DNA from: an uncultured bacterium
GTDB taxonomy: Bacteria; Cyanobacteriota; Vampirovibrionia; Gastranaerophilales; Gastranaerophilaceae
Direction of reading: 5' to 3'
DNA: 34,536 nucleotides
Assembly (NCBI GenBank): GCA_902783125.1
Contig: CACZPS010000028.1
Span: forward strand, 1-34,536
Both the position numbers and the translations under genes were made by a program. A model generated the notes under the pieces. The model saw only the letters and a program-made list of their open reading frames with translations. It made no database searches and was not told where the DNA came from. Positions 15,510 to 24,719 of the stretch are shown piece by piece (within the stretch, counting starts at the first letter, position 1; every line of letters begins with the position of its first letter).

Positions 15510-15538
15510 ATTTTAACAAAATTATTAAAATCAAACAA
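15510..15538 (-). promoter_or_regulatory. promoter-like sequence giving a near-leaderless mlaD-like mRNA
   Basis: Read leftward, TTGTTT (15533-15538) is followed after 17 bases by TAAAAT (15510-15515), and the ATG starts only 6 bases later. With a start point about 7 bases beyond the -10 box, the transcript would begin at the start codon. No Shine-Dalgarno sequence is present. Confidence 0.5.
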
Positions 15539-15544
15539 GTTTAG

Positions 15545-15558
15545 TAAATTATAGTTTA
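15545..15558. repeat. solo copy of the TAAATTATAGTTTA end motif
   Basis: The same 14-base core as the ends of the element at 11819-12152, also preceded by AGTTTAGTA as at about 11811. No inverted partner lies nearby. The rest of this gap (15559-15684) holds a G-rich stretch (about 15575-15607) and TGAGGT...ACCTCA, without a recognisable gene. Confidence 0.6.
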
Positions 15559-15684
15559 ATTAGTATTCCCACGCCCTTGAGTAAGGGAGAGGGGTTAGGG
15601 GTGAGGTTTTTTGGTTGAGGTGATTATTCTTCATACCTCATTCCGCCTTCTCCTACACTTTAGGCACTACTGTCCGAGATAATT

Positions 15685-16169
15685 TTAATAAAAAAGTGCA
15701 TAGCGAGCAATAATCTTGCTTTGCTCTAAAATAAGGTTGTCAAGACTCGAATTTAGGAGCACGCTATGCAATATAAAATTTTTACTCGGAGTAAATGGGG
15801 CATTATATTTAATTAATGTATTCAAATCAAACTCATTAAATCCGCCACTTTCGGTTTCTAAACGCAAAGTTTTTACTGATGATTTAGTAGCATTAGCATT
15901 TGAATTTGTATAATAGTTTTCAATAATGACTTTTTTGTTATCAGTTGTTGTTATGACTAAATCACGTAGATTCTCAGAACTTTGAGAGAATGACAAATTT
16001 GTACTGCTGTCGATTCCTTTAAGAAACAGTATGTCGTTACCTTTGCCGGAAATTACTTTGACCGTTTCATTAATATTGCTTGTGTCAATATTAAAAACGT
16101 CATTTCCTTTTGTCCCCTGGCTATACCGTTTTCTACTGTTACTTCATTCCAGATAGTTTTCTTTGCCAT
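15685..16169 (-). pseudogene. frameshifted short RTX-like (haemolysin-type calcium-binding-related) protein
   Basis: From an ATG at 16169, one frame encodes MAKKTIWNEVTVENGIA. The next frame continues GTKGNDVFNIDTSNINE, GKGNDILFLKG, then LRDLVITTTDNKKVIIENYY and on to a stop at 15685. The frames join if one base is added in the run of four C (plus strand) at 16114-16117. GxxGND units and the L.F..S..DL.I....V.I.NYY pattern are those of RTX/HCBP-related domains, and the same pattern occurs repeatedly in the 892-residue protein at 30185. Repaired, it would be about 160 residues, far shorter than a usual RTX exoprotein, so it is a decayed or miniature relative. Sequencing error cannot be excluded. 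Confidence 0.7.
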
Positions 16170-16432
16170 TCTTGTTTCTACTTTTTTCAATACTTAAGTG
16201 GATTTCCGGTTTTTGATTAAAATTCTATAAACTTTAAACGAAAAAACTACATATATATACTTGTCACTATTCTTTTTGATAAAATTTATTCATTTATTTT
16301 ATGTATTTTGTTATAAAAAATGATATTCTATATTGTAATCATAACATGTTTTTCAAATTTTATAATATTGCATATCATAAAATACACCTTTTTATACATA
16401 TATTCTGTATTTATTCACCCGCAAAAAAACTT

Positions 16433-16438
16433 TATAAT
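16433..16438 (+). promoter_or_regulatory. -10 box just before the XRE regulator gene
   Basis: A perfect TATAAT stands 10-16 bases before the two candidate ATG codons (16448, 16454). The -35 region is poor (TTATTC at 16411-16416, spacing 16). The position implies a very short leader. Confidence 0.4.
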
Positions 16439-16453
16439 ATATGTGAGATGGGA

Positions 16454-16774
16454 ATGAAAGAAAAAATATTAAAAGAACAGCTTGGCTCTAAAATTCGACA
16501 ATATCTAAAAAGGTTGAATTTAACACAAGAAAGTTTTGGAGAGAAAATCAATCGTGACCAACGGCAAATATCGCTTATTGAGAATGGTGTATGCTTTCCA
16601 ACGCCTGAGATTTTAATTAAAATGTCCGACATCTTTAATTGTAAGATACGTGACTTATTTGATTTTTATACTATTGATGATATAAAAAATGTAAAATTAA
16701 ATATTTATGAAATCATATCAAATTTAACTGAAGAAAAACTACGTATAGTATATTCTATTTTGAAAAATATCTAA
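16454..16774 (+). CDS. XRE-family helix-turn-helix regulator
   Basis: 106 residues from the ATG at 16454 (an ATG two codons earlier is equally possible; a much longer upstream reading would run through the -10 box and is not believed). A Cro/CI-type five-helix domain occupies about residues 8-66: GSKIRQYLKRLNLTQESFGEKI, then RDQRQISLIENG (recognition helix), then TPEILIKMSDIFNCKIRDLFDF. A short helical C-terminal part (about 70-106) may dimerise. It acts on DNA in the cytoplasm and its target is unknown. It lies between the broken RTX-like gene and the SDR gene and may be a leftover of a mobile island. Confidence 0.85.
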   Translation: MKEKILKEQLGSKIRQYLKRLNLTQESFGEKINRDQRQISLIENGVCFPTPEILIKMSDIFNCKIRDLFDFYTIDDIKNVKLNIYEIISNLTEEKLRIVYSILKNI

Positions 16775-16806
16775 TGATTTACCACTGTTTGTAATAAAAT
16801 ATTGAT

Positions 16807-17520
16807 ATGAGCATGAAAGTTTTAATTACAGGTGCAACTAGAGGTATTGGCAAAGCTATTTTTGATGAGCTGAGTCAGGTTTATGATGTTTATGTAACAG
16901 CAAGAAACAAAGAAAAACTAAAATCTCTTGGAGCTAAAGGTTATTATGTATGTAATCTTGGGGTAAATGATGATATAAAAAAATTATGCGATTACATTAA
17001 AGATAATCAATTTGATATAATAATTAACAATGCCGGTGAATACATTTATGGCAACATCGAAGATATGTCGTCCGAGCAAATCGCAGAAATTTATAATGTT
17101 AATTTAATCTCACCTGTTAAAATAATATCCGCAGCTGTACCTTATATGAAATCAAAAAAATGGGGCAGAATTATAAATATAGGCTCGATTTCGGGAGTTA
17201 TGGGAGAGGCCTATGCAAGCCTTTATTCATCGACAAAGTCAGGTTTGATTGGTTTAACAAAAGCATTAGCCTTAGAACTTGCAGAATATAATATTACGGT
17301 TAACACCATAAATCCGGGGTGGGTTGATACTGAATTGGGAAATGAATCTGTCAACGACAGCGAATTTTCAAAAGAAGAAATCATTTCTTGTATACCTCAG
17401 AAAAGATTTGTTGCGCCATCGGAAGTTGCAGGACTAGTTAAATATTTGATTTCAAAAGAGGCAAAGGGGATAACCGGACAATCCATTAACCTTTGTGCTG
17501 GGTTATCAGTTGGATGCTAA
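16807..17520 (+). CDS. short-chain dehydrogenase/reductase (FabG-like)
   Basis: 237 residues, classical SDR fold. Cofactor motif TGATRGIG (8-15), NNAG (74-77), catalytic Ser127, Tyr140 and Lys144 (YSSTK). INPGWVDTEL follows, and the C-terminus carries GQSINLCAG as in FabG-type enzymes. It reduces or oxidises a keto/hydroxyl group with NAD(P)H; the substrate is not deducible. Unlike a housekeeping fabG it is not in a fatty-acid cluster. No Shine-Dalgarno sequence is seen; TAAAAT lies 6 bases before the ATG. A start two codons later (MKVLITG) is possible. Confidence 0.9.
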   Translation: MSMKVLITGATRGIGKAIFDELSQVYDVYVTARNKEKLKSLGAKGYYVCNLGVNDDIKKLCDYIKDNQFDIIINNAGEYIYGNIEDMSSEQIAEIYNVNLISPVKIISAAVPYMKSKKWGRIINIGSISGVMGEAYASLYSSTKSGLIGLTKALALELAEYNITVNTINPGWVDTELGNESVNDSEFSKEEIISCIPQKRFVAPSEVAGLVKYLISKEAKGITGQSINLCAGLSVGC

Positions 17521-17548
17521 ATTATAATACTTTTTTTTATTATTAAAA

Positions 17549-20500
17549 TTAATCCATTGATTTTATAGATACAGCAAGTTTGTCTTTGAAGTTTTTATTA
17601 ATAGTTGAAATTAAATCGTTAGATGTTTCAACCCAGAACCCTGAACTTGTAAGAATTTTATCGCCGGTTTCTGCCAGTTTAAACATAACAGGGTCTGAGC
17701 CGTGAAATTTTGCAAGAATATCTTTTAGTCCGCACAGTTCTTCGTATTTTAACTCTTTATCTAAAGTTAAAGTTACAAGATTTGAATTTTCAACAGGTTT
17801 GATTGTATCAATGAGTAAACTTGTTGCCCCTTCTTCTCTGTGCTGAATTTTACCCGAGATTATAACTTTATTTTCAGCAACAAGAAAATCACCGTATTCC
17901 TGAACGACTTTATTAAATCCAACAACTTCGACTTTGTCGGTCAAATCTTCTAATGTTCCAATCATAATAAATTTTGTCGGGTCTTTTTTTGTTGGGATTT
18001 TTCTGACAGCGGTCACAAGTCCGCAAATTGTCGCCATAGATTTTTCAGGCATGGTTTTAAGTTCTACAATATTATGTGTTCTTAAAAACGGAAGATTTTT
18101 TCTTATAGAAAACAATGGATGAGATGTGACATAGAACCCTAAAAACTCTTTTTCAAACTGTTGAATAATCTTGTCCGGATACTCTTCATCAGTTCCCCCC
18201 AGTTGATTTTGAACCGCTTCAAATTCATTCCCGCCTTCTAATCCTGCAAACAAGCTGACTTGCCCCATAGCCTTTTCTTTTGCAGCTTTCATTGTTGTTG
18301 ATAATATGTGTTCCATGTTATCTAATAATTGTTTTCTGCTTTTTTCTATATTAGAAAATGCACCGGCTTTAATTAATCCTTCTAAGGACTTTTTATTTAC
18401 AAATTTAGGGTCTAATCTTTTACAAAAATCAAATATGTTTTTAAAATCACCGTTTTTTTCACGTTCTTCAATAATAGCATTAACAACGTTTTCACCTACA
18501 CCTTTTATCGCAGCCATACCAAATCTGATATCATTACCGTCAGGTGCGTATTCAAGATATGATTTGTTTACATCAGGAGGAAGAACCTTTATCCCAAACT
18601 TCTGAGCTTCCTCAATATATAACTGGGTTTGGTCTTTTCTGTCCGCAACACTGGAAAGCAGAGCTGACAAATATTCAACAGGATAATGACATTTTAAGAA
18701 AGCTGTCTGATACGCGACAAACGCATAAGCGGCAGAGTGCGCTCTGTTAAAACAGTATGAAGCGAATGCAAGTATTTGGTTAAACAGCTTCTCAGCTCCT
18801 TCTTTACTCATCCCGTGCTTAGCGGACGCTGTAATAAATTTACCCCTTTGCTCCTCCATTGCTTTTTGGTCTTTTTTACCCATCATACGTCTGACTTGGT
18901 CAGCTTGACCAAGTGAGTAATCCGCAAGGATTTGAAAGACCTGCATAATCTGTTCTTGGTATACAATTGTTCCGTAGGTATCTTTTAAGACAGGCTCTAA
19001 ATCAGGGTGTGCATATGTAACCTCTTGTTCTCCGTGTTTACGGGCAACAAAGTCATCAACCATGCCGGATCCCAATGGACCCGGACGGAAAAGAGCAACA
19101 AGTGCGCCTAAATCTTCAAATACGTCAGGTTTTAATCTTTTTACAAGATTAATCATACCTTGAGATTCAAGCTGGAACACACCAACGGTTTCACCTTTAG
19201 AAAGCATTTCATAAGTCGGTTTATCATCGAGCGGAATGTGGTTAATATCGAGTTTTACTCCACGATATTTTTCTACCATTTTAACGGTTTTTGTAATCAT
19301 TGTAAGGTTTCTTAACCCCAAAAAGTCCATTTTTAAAAGGTCAAGAACCTCTGTAGCTTCGTGTTTCGGATAACCTGTCTGAACAATACCTTCTTTTGAC
19401 GGTTGAACAGGAAGAATTGTATCCAGCGGATCGTGCGCAATTATGACACCGGCTGCGTGAGTACCCGTTCCGTTTTTAAGCCCTTCGATTGCGCAGGCTA
19501 AATCAACCCAGCGTTTGAAGCTGACTTCTTTTCCCTCATCTGTCATGAGAGTATAGTCTTCATCATAAAGTTGTTTTAATTCAGAGCCTTCGGCTTTAAT
19601 TGCATCTTTGAGCCATTCAGCTTTCGGGTTTTCAACTTTTGCCATTTCTATTGCAGGGTCAATAAGCCCTGTGAGTCTATTGCTTTCTGCAAACGGAACT
19701 CTTAAAATCCTGCCGACACCTTTGAAAGCCGCCTTTGGCGCATAAGTCATAAATGTAATAATTTGACAGACTTTATCCTTACCATATTTTTCTACAACAT
19801 AGTCAATAACTTCACCACGTCGTTCAATACAAAAGTCGATATCAATATCAGGCATCGTAAAACGTTCAGGGTTCAAAAATCTTTCAAACAACAGTTTATG
19901 AAAAATCGGGTCAATATCCGTTATCCCAAGAGCATAAGCGACAATTGAACCCGCCGCAGAACCACGCCCAGGTCCAACAGGAATATCGTGGGTTTTAGCA
20001 AAATTGATAAAATCCCATGTGATAAGAAAATATGCAGGAAATCCCATCTGTTCAATTACGCTTAATTCGTATTTTGCTCTGTCATAGATTGATTCGTCAG
20101 GTTTTTCTCCGTATCTTTTCTTTAATCCTTCCATAACAAGATGGTTCAGGTAAGTTTCTGTTGTAAAACCTTTTGGTACTTCGTAATATGGAAGCGGTGC
20201 ATCGTGAAGTTTGATGTGAAGGTCACATTTGTTTGCGACTTCTTCGGTGTTTTTAACACATTCCTCAAACATCTCCGGACTCATCCACCTAAATGCTTCC
20301 CGCATCTCATCTTTTGTTTTTACATAAAATTCGTTGTTTGCAAAACTGAATCTGTTAGGATCATCTTTGTCAGAATTTGTGTTTAGACATAACAAGGTGT
20401 CGTGCATATCTGCATCTTCTTTATGCAAATAATGTGAATCATTTGTGATGACCATTTTAATATCAAGTTCTTGCGCAATCTCAATCAAATCCGGGTTAGT

Positions 20501-21049
20501 GCGTTTCTGATCAGCAAGCCCGTGGTCTTGCAGTTCTATATAATAATCATCCCCAAATAAATCTTTGTATCTTTTGGCAACCTCTTTAGCTTTTTCTTTA
20601 TCACCTTTTAAGAGCTCTTGCAGTACTTCGCCTGCAAGACAAGCAGAGCAACAGATTAATCCTTCGTGATGTTCTTGAAGTAATTCCCAGTTAATACGAG
20701 GTTTATAATACATACCTTCGCACCACGCAGTAGATACAAGTTTAATGAGGTTCATATATCCTTCTGTATCTTTTGCAATCAAAATAAGGTGATACAGAGG
20801 ATTGTGATGTTGATCACGTTCGTGGATATCACCGTCATGAACGTAAAATTCACAACCAACAAGCGGCTTTATCCCCTTTTTTTCTGCGTATTCATAAAAC
20901 TCAATTGCGCTATACATAACTCCATGGTCTGTTATGGCAATTGCAGGCATGTCATTTTCTGCGGCAAAATCAACGAGGTCATTTACCCTGATTGCACCGT
21001 CTAACAACGAATACTCTGTGTGAATGTGAAGTGGAATAAACTTTGACAT
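17549..21049 (-). CDS. dnaE: DNA polymerase III alpha subunit
   Basis: 1166 residues, about the E. coli length (1160). The N-terminal PHP domain has HIHTEYS (His8, His10) and DHG (41-43). The polymerase catalytic aspartates lie in MPDIDIDF (Asp401, Asp403), the same positions as in E. coli, and GPGRGSAAGS (359-368) is the nucleotide-binding palm loop. The finger-region motif FRPGPLGSGM and SYCFNRAHSAAYA follow. The OB domain lies near 990-1080, with a short C-terminal tail. It is uninterrupted: no intein and no split. It follows ilvE by 41 bases on the same strand, and GATAGGAT stands before the ATG. Its 3' end converges with the SDR gene. Confidence 0.97.
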   Translation of the reverse strand: MSKFIPLHIHTEYSLLDGAIRVNDLVDFAAENDMPAIAITDHGVMYSAIEFYEYAEKKGIKPLVGCEFYVHDGDIHERDQHHNPLYHLILIAKDTEGYMNLIKLVSTAWCEGMYYKPRINWELLQEHHEGLICCSACLAGEVLQELLKGDKEKAKEVAKRYKDLFGDDYYIELQDHGLADQKRTNPDLIEIAQELDIKMVITNDSHYLHKEDADMHDTLLCLNTNSDKDDPNRFSFANNEFYVKTKDEMREAFRWMSPEMFEECVKNTEEVANKCDLHIKLHDAPLPYYEVPKGFTTETYLNHLVMEGLKKRYGEKPDESIYDRAKYELSVIEQMGFPAYFLITWDFINFAKTHDIPVGPGRGSAAGSIVAYALGITDIDPIFHKLLFERFLNPERFTMPDIDIDFCIERRGEVIDYVVEKYGKDKVCQIITFMTYAPKAAFKGVGRILRVPFAESNRLTGLIDPAIEMAKVENPKAEWLKDAIKAEGSELKQLYDEDYTLMTDEGKEVSFKRWVDLACAIEGLKNGTGTHAAGVIIAHDPLDTILPVQPSKEGIVQTGYPKHEATEVLDLLKMDFLGLRNLTMITKTVKMVEKYRGVKLDINHIPLDDKPTYEMLSKGETVGVFQLESQGMINLVKRLKPDVFEDLGALVALFRPGPLGSGMVDDFVARKHGEQEVTYAHPDLEPVLKDTYGTIVYQEQIMQVFQILADYSLGQADQVRRMMGKKDQKAMEEQRGKFITASAKHGMSKEGAEKLFNQILAFASYCFNRAHSAAYAFVAYQTAFLKCHYPVEYLSALLSSVADRKDQTQLYIEEAQKFGIKVLPPDVNKSYLEYAPDGNDIRFGMAAIKGVGENVVNAIIEEREKNGDFKNIFDFCKRLDPKFVNKKSLEGLIKAGAFSNIEKSRKQLLDNMEHILSTTMKAAKEKAMGQVSLFAGLEGGNEFEAVQNQLGGTDEEYPDKIIQQFEKEFLGFYVTSHPLFSIRKNLPFLRTHNIVELKTMPEKSMATICGLVTAVRKIPTKKDPTKFIMIGTLEDLTDKVEVVGFNKVVQEYGDFLVAENKVIISGKIQHREEGATSLLIDTIKPVENSNLVTLTLDKELKYEELCGLKDILAKFHGSDPVMFKLAETGDKILTSSGFWVETSNDLISTINKNFKDKLAVSIKSMD

Positions 21050-21062
21050 AACAATATCCTAT

Positions 21063-21076
21063 CACAACGGGTTGTG
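21063..21076. other. 6-bp palindrome in the ilvE-dnaE gap
   Basis: CACAAC-GG-GTTGTG lies between the ilvE stop and the dnaE ribosome site. There is no T-run, so it is not a standard terminator. It could be a processing hairpin or chance. Confidence 0.3.
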
Positions 21077-21090
21077 TATTTTTGTAAAAA

Positions 21091-22104
21091 TTATGCTATT
21101 TCATAAATCCAACCGGCAGGAGCTTCAATTCTGCCCATTTGGATACCTGTTAAAGTATCATATAATTTTTGGGTTATTACACCGGATTTTTCCATACCTG
21201 AAGGGAAATAAATTTCTTTGCCGTGGTCAACAACTTTTCCGACAGGTGACAACACCGCTGCAGTGCCACACAAAGCACATTCTTTGAAGTCAGAAAGTTC
21301 TTCAACGTGAATTTCTCTTTCTTCCGTTTTTAGTCCAAGGTAGTGTTGGGCAACATACATTAGTGATCTTCTTGTAATTGAAGGAAGAATTGTAGGCGAT
21401 TTTGGAGTGACAATCGTATTATCCTTTGTCACAAAAATAATATTTGCTCCGCCTGTTTCTTCTATTTTTGTTCTTGTTGCTGAATCAAGGTACATGTTTT
21501 CGTTGAATCCTTGCTTGTGAGCATCAACAATTGCGTGTAAACTCATTGCATAGTTTAAACCCGCTTTAACATGACCTGTTCCTAACGGAGCAGCTCTGTC
21601 AAAATCAGGGATTCTTAATGTGATTGGTTTTGCTCCGCCCTTGAAATAAGGTCCGACAGGTGAAGTAAAGATTCTGAACTGATATTCATCAGCAGGTTTT
21701 ACACCCATAACCGGATTTGTTCCAAACATATATGGTCTGATATATAAGGTTGCACCAGAACCGTATGGAGGAACATAATCTATATTTTTAGTTACAACTG
21801 ATTTTATGGCATCAATAAATCTGTCAGCAGGAAATATTGGCATTTCCAGTCTTTTACAGGTGTCAATCATTCGTTGAGCATTCAAGTCCGGTCTGAAACA
21901 AACAACTTTATCATTTATTGTTCTGTAGGCTTTCATTCCTTCAAAGCAGGTTTGTGCATATTGAAGCACACCTGCACTTTCATTTAAAACAACATTAGAA
22001 TCAGTAGTTATTTCCCCATTATCCCACTTGCCGCTTTTATAGTTTGATACATAACGATAATCTGTTTTTATATATCCAAATCCTAAATTTTCCCAATCAA
22101 TCAT
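21091..22104 (-). CDS. ilvE: branched-chain amino acid aminotransferase
   Basis: 337 residues, fold-type IV PLP enzyme that makes leucine, isoleucine and valine from their keto acids with glutamate. The start at 22104 has GAGGGATG upstream; an ATG 54 bases further up is less likely. The PLP lysine is Lys180 in GTGHVKAGLNYA. YIRPYMFGT, LDSATRTKIEETGGANIIFV and LPSITRRSL are typical of the longer BCAT II type. It is followed closely by dnaE, probably in one transcript. Confidence 0.95.
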   Translation of the reverse strand: MIDWENLGFGYIKTDYRYVSNYKSGKWDNGEITTDSNVVLNESAGVLQYAQTCFEGMKAYRTINDKVVCFRPDLNAQRMIDTCKRLEMPIFPADRFIDAIKSVVTKNIDYVPPYGSGATLYIRPYMFGTNPVMGVKPADEYQFRIFTSPVGPYFKGGAKPITLRIPDFDRAAPLGTGHVKAGLNYAMSLHAIVDAHKQGFNENMYLDSATRTKIEETGGANIIFVTKDNTIVTPKSPTILPSITRRSLMYVAQHYLGLKTEEREIHVEELSDFKECALCGTAAVLSPVGKVVDHGKEIYFPSGMEKSGVITQKLYDTLTGIQMGRIEAPAGWIYEIA

Positions 22105-22168
22105 TTTTATACATCCCTCTTTTAAATCCATTATATCCCGCTCGAAATAATAAAACAATATTGGACAC

Positions 22169-22213
22169 TAAATTATAGTTTATCTAAGGACTTTGTCCTT
22201 CGATAAACTATAA
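22169..22213. repeat. palindromic repeat related to the ends of the element at 11819
   Basis: It starts TAAATTATAGTTTA (22169-22182). A 12-bp stem (22173-22184 with 22202-22213) encloses a second stem AAGGAC-TTT-GTCCTT (22186-22200). Both parts also occur together at 11821-11855. It lies upstream of ilvE and of the divergent gene at 22401, and could serve as a REP-like element or an RNA hairpin. A further 7-bp hairpin, TTGTAAC...GTTACAA, follows at 22218-22237. Confidence 0.7.
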
Positions 22214-22400
22214 CTATTTGTAACAATTTCGTTACAATTCCTGACAAATAACAAATACACATCTATACTCAATATTGTACTTGACTTAATGACAAATTTT
22301 TTAGTAAATGCGTGCAGAAAGTTGTGAGTTGTTCTCTAAAGGTACAGGGCTAGTTATGCATATAATAGCAAATTTATTTTTTTAGATTTTTATATTATTG

Positions 22401-23357
22401 ATGGGTTTTGGTATTAATAAAATTATAGATTCAAAAGTGACCGCTTTTTCTGTCTTTGGAGTAACAGGATTTGCAAAAGTAGTTTCTGATTATAATAAAG
22501 CTAACGAGGAGCAAAAAGGATTCGTTTTGGCTAGGGACAGTATTATTTTGGGTGGAACAACCCTTGGTATTGGCTTATATTCTCTCGCTAAAGGTCAATT
22601 ACTAAAAAAAAATCTTTTTCCAAAAAAGTTTTTGACTAATTCTGTTAATAATTCACATATTAACAATAAAAATAATATTTTTAAAAATAAATTTATGGCT
22701 GGATTTAGAACTTTTTTGGATATTTCTAAAGATTGCATTGATAATACTCTAATGCTTGCTTGCGGTATATTTGGCGCAATTGGCGCTGATTATGGAATAA
22801 GATACTCTCATATTGAACAAAATAAGAAACTTAGAAATCTAAATAAATATAGCGACAGCACCTTTAATACTATTTATAATTATGAAGATAAGATTAAATC
22901 AAATCTTATGAATAGTTCAATTAATAAGAATTTTGAAAATGCCGTCGGTTCTGAAGTGAAATCAAATATATATTCCCGTATGACAGATTTGCGTGCAATG
23001 AAAATGTTTGGCTCAACGATGGTAGGAATTCAAGGTTTCGATGTCATTCAAGAGAAAACCTTCAAAAAAAGAATGAAGCATGCTACAGGGTGCCTTATCT
23101 CTAATTCCGTTGTCCCTTTATTTTTCTTGTCAATGTCAACAAGGTTAACGAAAAATATGAAATCCTTGTTTAGAGCACCTATTATTTTTGCGTCACTTGT
23201 CGGCGGGACAATGTATACTAATAAACTGATAAATAATCTTGATAAAGGTAAGGGGATACTTCATAAGTTTGAAAATAAGTTCTTTAAAAAACAAATAAAT
23301 AAAACTAATGAAAAGCCTCATAATATTACTCAATCCACTGAACAAACACCTGTTTGA
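22401..23357 (+). CDS. uncharacterised multi-pass membrane protein, 318 residues
   Basis: Not recognised. The start is taken at the ATG at 22401 (a TTG lies one codon before); no good Shine-Dalgarno sequence is present, and TATAAT at 22361-22366 may be its -10 box. Glycine-rich hydrophobic segments at about 15-30, 45-65, 112-130, 230-248 and 257-272 alternate with Lys/Asn-rich loops. Wording such as GFGINKIIDSK and FSVFGVTGFAKV suggests a lineage-specific family rather than a transporter. The C-terminus is polar (TNEKPHNITQSTEQTPV). It converges with the M48 peptidase gene after six bases. Confidence 0.65.
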   Translation: MGFGINKIIDSKVTAFSVFGVTGFAKVVSDYNKANEEQKGFVLARDSIILGGTTLGIGLYSLAKGQLLKKNLFPKKFLTNSVNNSHINNKNNIFKNKFMAGFRTFLDISKDCIDNTLMLACGIFGAIGADYGIRYSHIEQNKKLRNLNKYSDSTFNTIYNYEDKIKSNLMNSSINKNFENAVGSEVKSNIYSRMTDLRAMKMFGSTMVGIQGFDVIQEKTFKKRMKHATGCLISNSVVPLFFLSMSTRLTKNMKSLFRAPIIFASLVGGTMYTNKLINNLDKGKGILHKFENKFFKKQINKTNEKPHNITQSTEQTPV

Positions 23358-23363
23358 GAATAT

Positions 23364-24647
23364 TTATAATGACTCAGCTTGTTCTTTTATATATTTATTA
23401 TTAGGGTCGTATTCTTCTGCCTGTTTAATATAATTTATTGCCTTTGTTCTGTATTGTTTGTCTTGTGTTTTTTTGTACAGTTCATTTGCGGCATAGGATG
23501 CATATAAATATGCACTGGCATTTTGACTCCCTGATTCAAACAGTTTGTCAAAGTTTTCAAGTGATTTTTTAAAGTTACCGTTTATATATGCACAGTATCC
23601 GAATCTTGTATATATCTGCTCCATTGTTTCAGGTCTGTAATAGTCGCTCGGGTTTTTGTTGCCCTCTCCTGATGTTATGACTATCGATTTTCTGTCTGAT
23701 GATGCAGTAACTTCTAACACCGGTGTATTATAAATATTATATCTTCCCATATCTTTCCATATAGCAACCGGAAAATACTCTCTGTTTTGGTTAAAACTCT
23801 CTATTCTGCGTTGGGTTGTAGGATGATCACTGTGATAATCTCCTCTGTCGTGTCCGATTGTTTCCATGAAGGTTAACGCTCCTACAGCTTTGTTTAAATC
23901 ATATCCAGCCTTTGTTATAAGTTTTGCACCTTCAATATCTGCTGCGTATTCCATATTTTTGGAATCTATTAATATCTTTCTGTGCAATACCGCATAATGA
24001 ATATACCCAGCTATATTACCCGCTTTTGCTATTCTTTTCATTCTCTCCATTCTTGCATAATCAGGTATTTTTCGTTGACCATGTCCTAATAATAAGTGTC
24101 CGATTTCGTGACCTATTATCATAGCCAAAGCATCTTCATTATCTATAAAACTGTCTATGGCTGATGTGTATAACTCAATATAGTTACCTGACATACTAAA
24201 TGCGTTGAACTCCCTTGATTCTCTTGTTATTCCTATTCTCCAAGGTTGGTAATCAAGTCGGTTTGCTCTGATTATTCTCTCAGCTATTCTATATACTTTA
24301 TAATAATCTCTGCCTTGTGCTTGAGCATTATAATTTGTGAAGGTTATTTTCTTTAGCCCTTTTTCAAAACTTGCGTATTCTTTTTCGTCTTCTTTTAGTT
24401 TTTTGTCATAATCGTCATCTGATATAACATTGTATTTTATCCCAAGATTGATGATTTTAGGATCTTTTACATTTACAAGTTTTTTTGCGAAGGTTTGATT
24501 ATTCGCATAATTGCCAAAATATCGGTTCGTTGAACCGTATTTTTGCGCATGTCCCATCTCTCGTTTTTGGAGTTTTGTGTAATCCCTTGCCATAGAAATG
24601 CTTTGAACAAGCATGAAACCAATTAATATCGCTAAAAACTTTTTCAT
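23364..24647 (-). CDS. secreted M48-family metallopeptidase with C-terminal TPR-like helices
   Basis: 427 residues from the ATG at 24647 (AAAGGA upstream; an in-frame start 24 bases earlier is less good). A signal peptide covers about 1-20. The zinc site is HEIGH (180-184), with the third ligand Glu233 in EYAAD, as in HtpX/BepA/LoiP proteins. DSDHPTT-like YHSDHPTTQRRI follows, which is typical of periplasmic M48 peptidases. The C-terminal quarter (about 345-425) forms helical repeats (FDKLFESGSQNASAYLYASYAANELY) like the TPR of BepA. It probably degrades misassembled outer-membrane proteins in the periplasm. It is divergent from the virion-type operon and shows no link to it other than position. 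Confidence 0.9.
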   Translation of the reverse strand: MKKFLAILIGFMLVQSISMARDYTKLQKREMGHAQKYGSTNRYFGNYANNQTFAKKLVNVKDPKIINLGIKYNVISDDDYDKKLKEDEKEYASFEKGLKKITFTNYNAQAQGRDYYKVYRIAERIIRANRLDYQPWRIGITRESREFNAFSMSGNYIELYTSAIDSFIDNEDALAMIIGHEIGHLLLGHGQRKIPDYARMERMKRIAKAGNIAGYIHYAVLHRKILIDSKNMEYAADIEGAKLITKAGYDLNKAVGALTFMETIGHDRGDYHSDHPTTQRRIESFNQNREYFPVAIWKDMGRYNIYNTPVLEVTASSDRKSIVITSGEGNKNPSDYYRPETMEQIYTRFGYCAYINGNFKKSLENFDKLFESGSQNASAYLYASYAANELYKKTQDKQYRTKAINYIKQAEEYDPNNKYIKEQAESL

Positions 24648-24719
24648 ATATAATCCTTTACTTTTCTTCATTTATCCTAACATATTTTTAAGAATTTTTA
24701 AAGGGTTTTGATTTTTTAT

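Noticed and set aside
22105-22400. Riboswitch or T-box upstream of ilvE
   Set aside because: The stems present belong to the dispersed palindrome; I see no T-box or known aptamer core.
23364-24647. M48 peptidase as a prohead protease of the capsid operon
   Set aside because: It has a signal peptide and periplasmic-type features and is divergent, so it is unlikely to act in head maturation.
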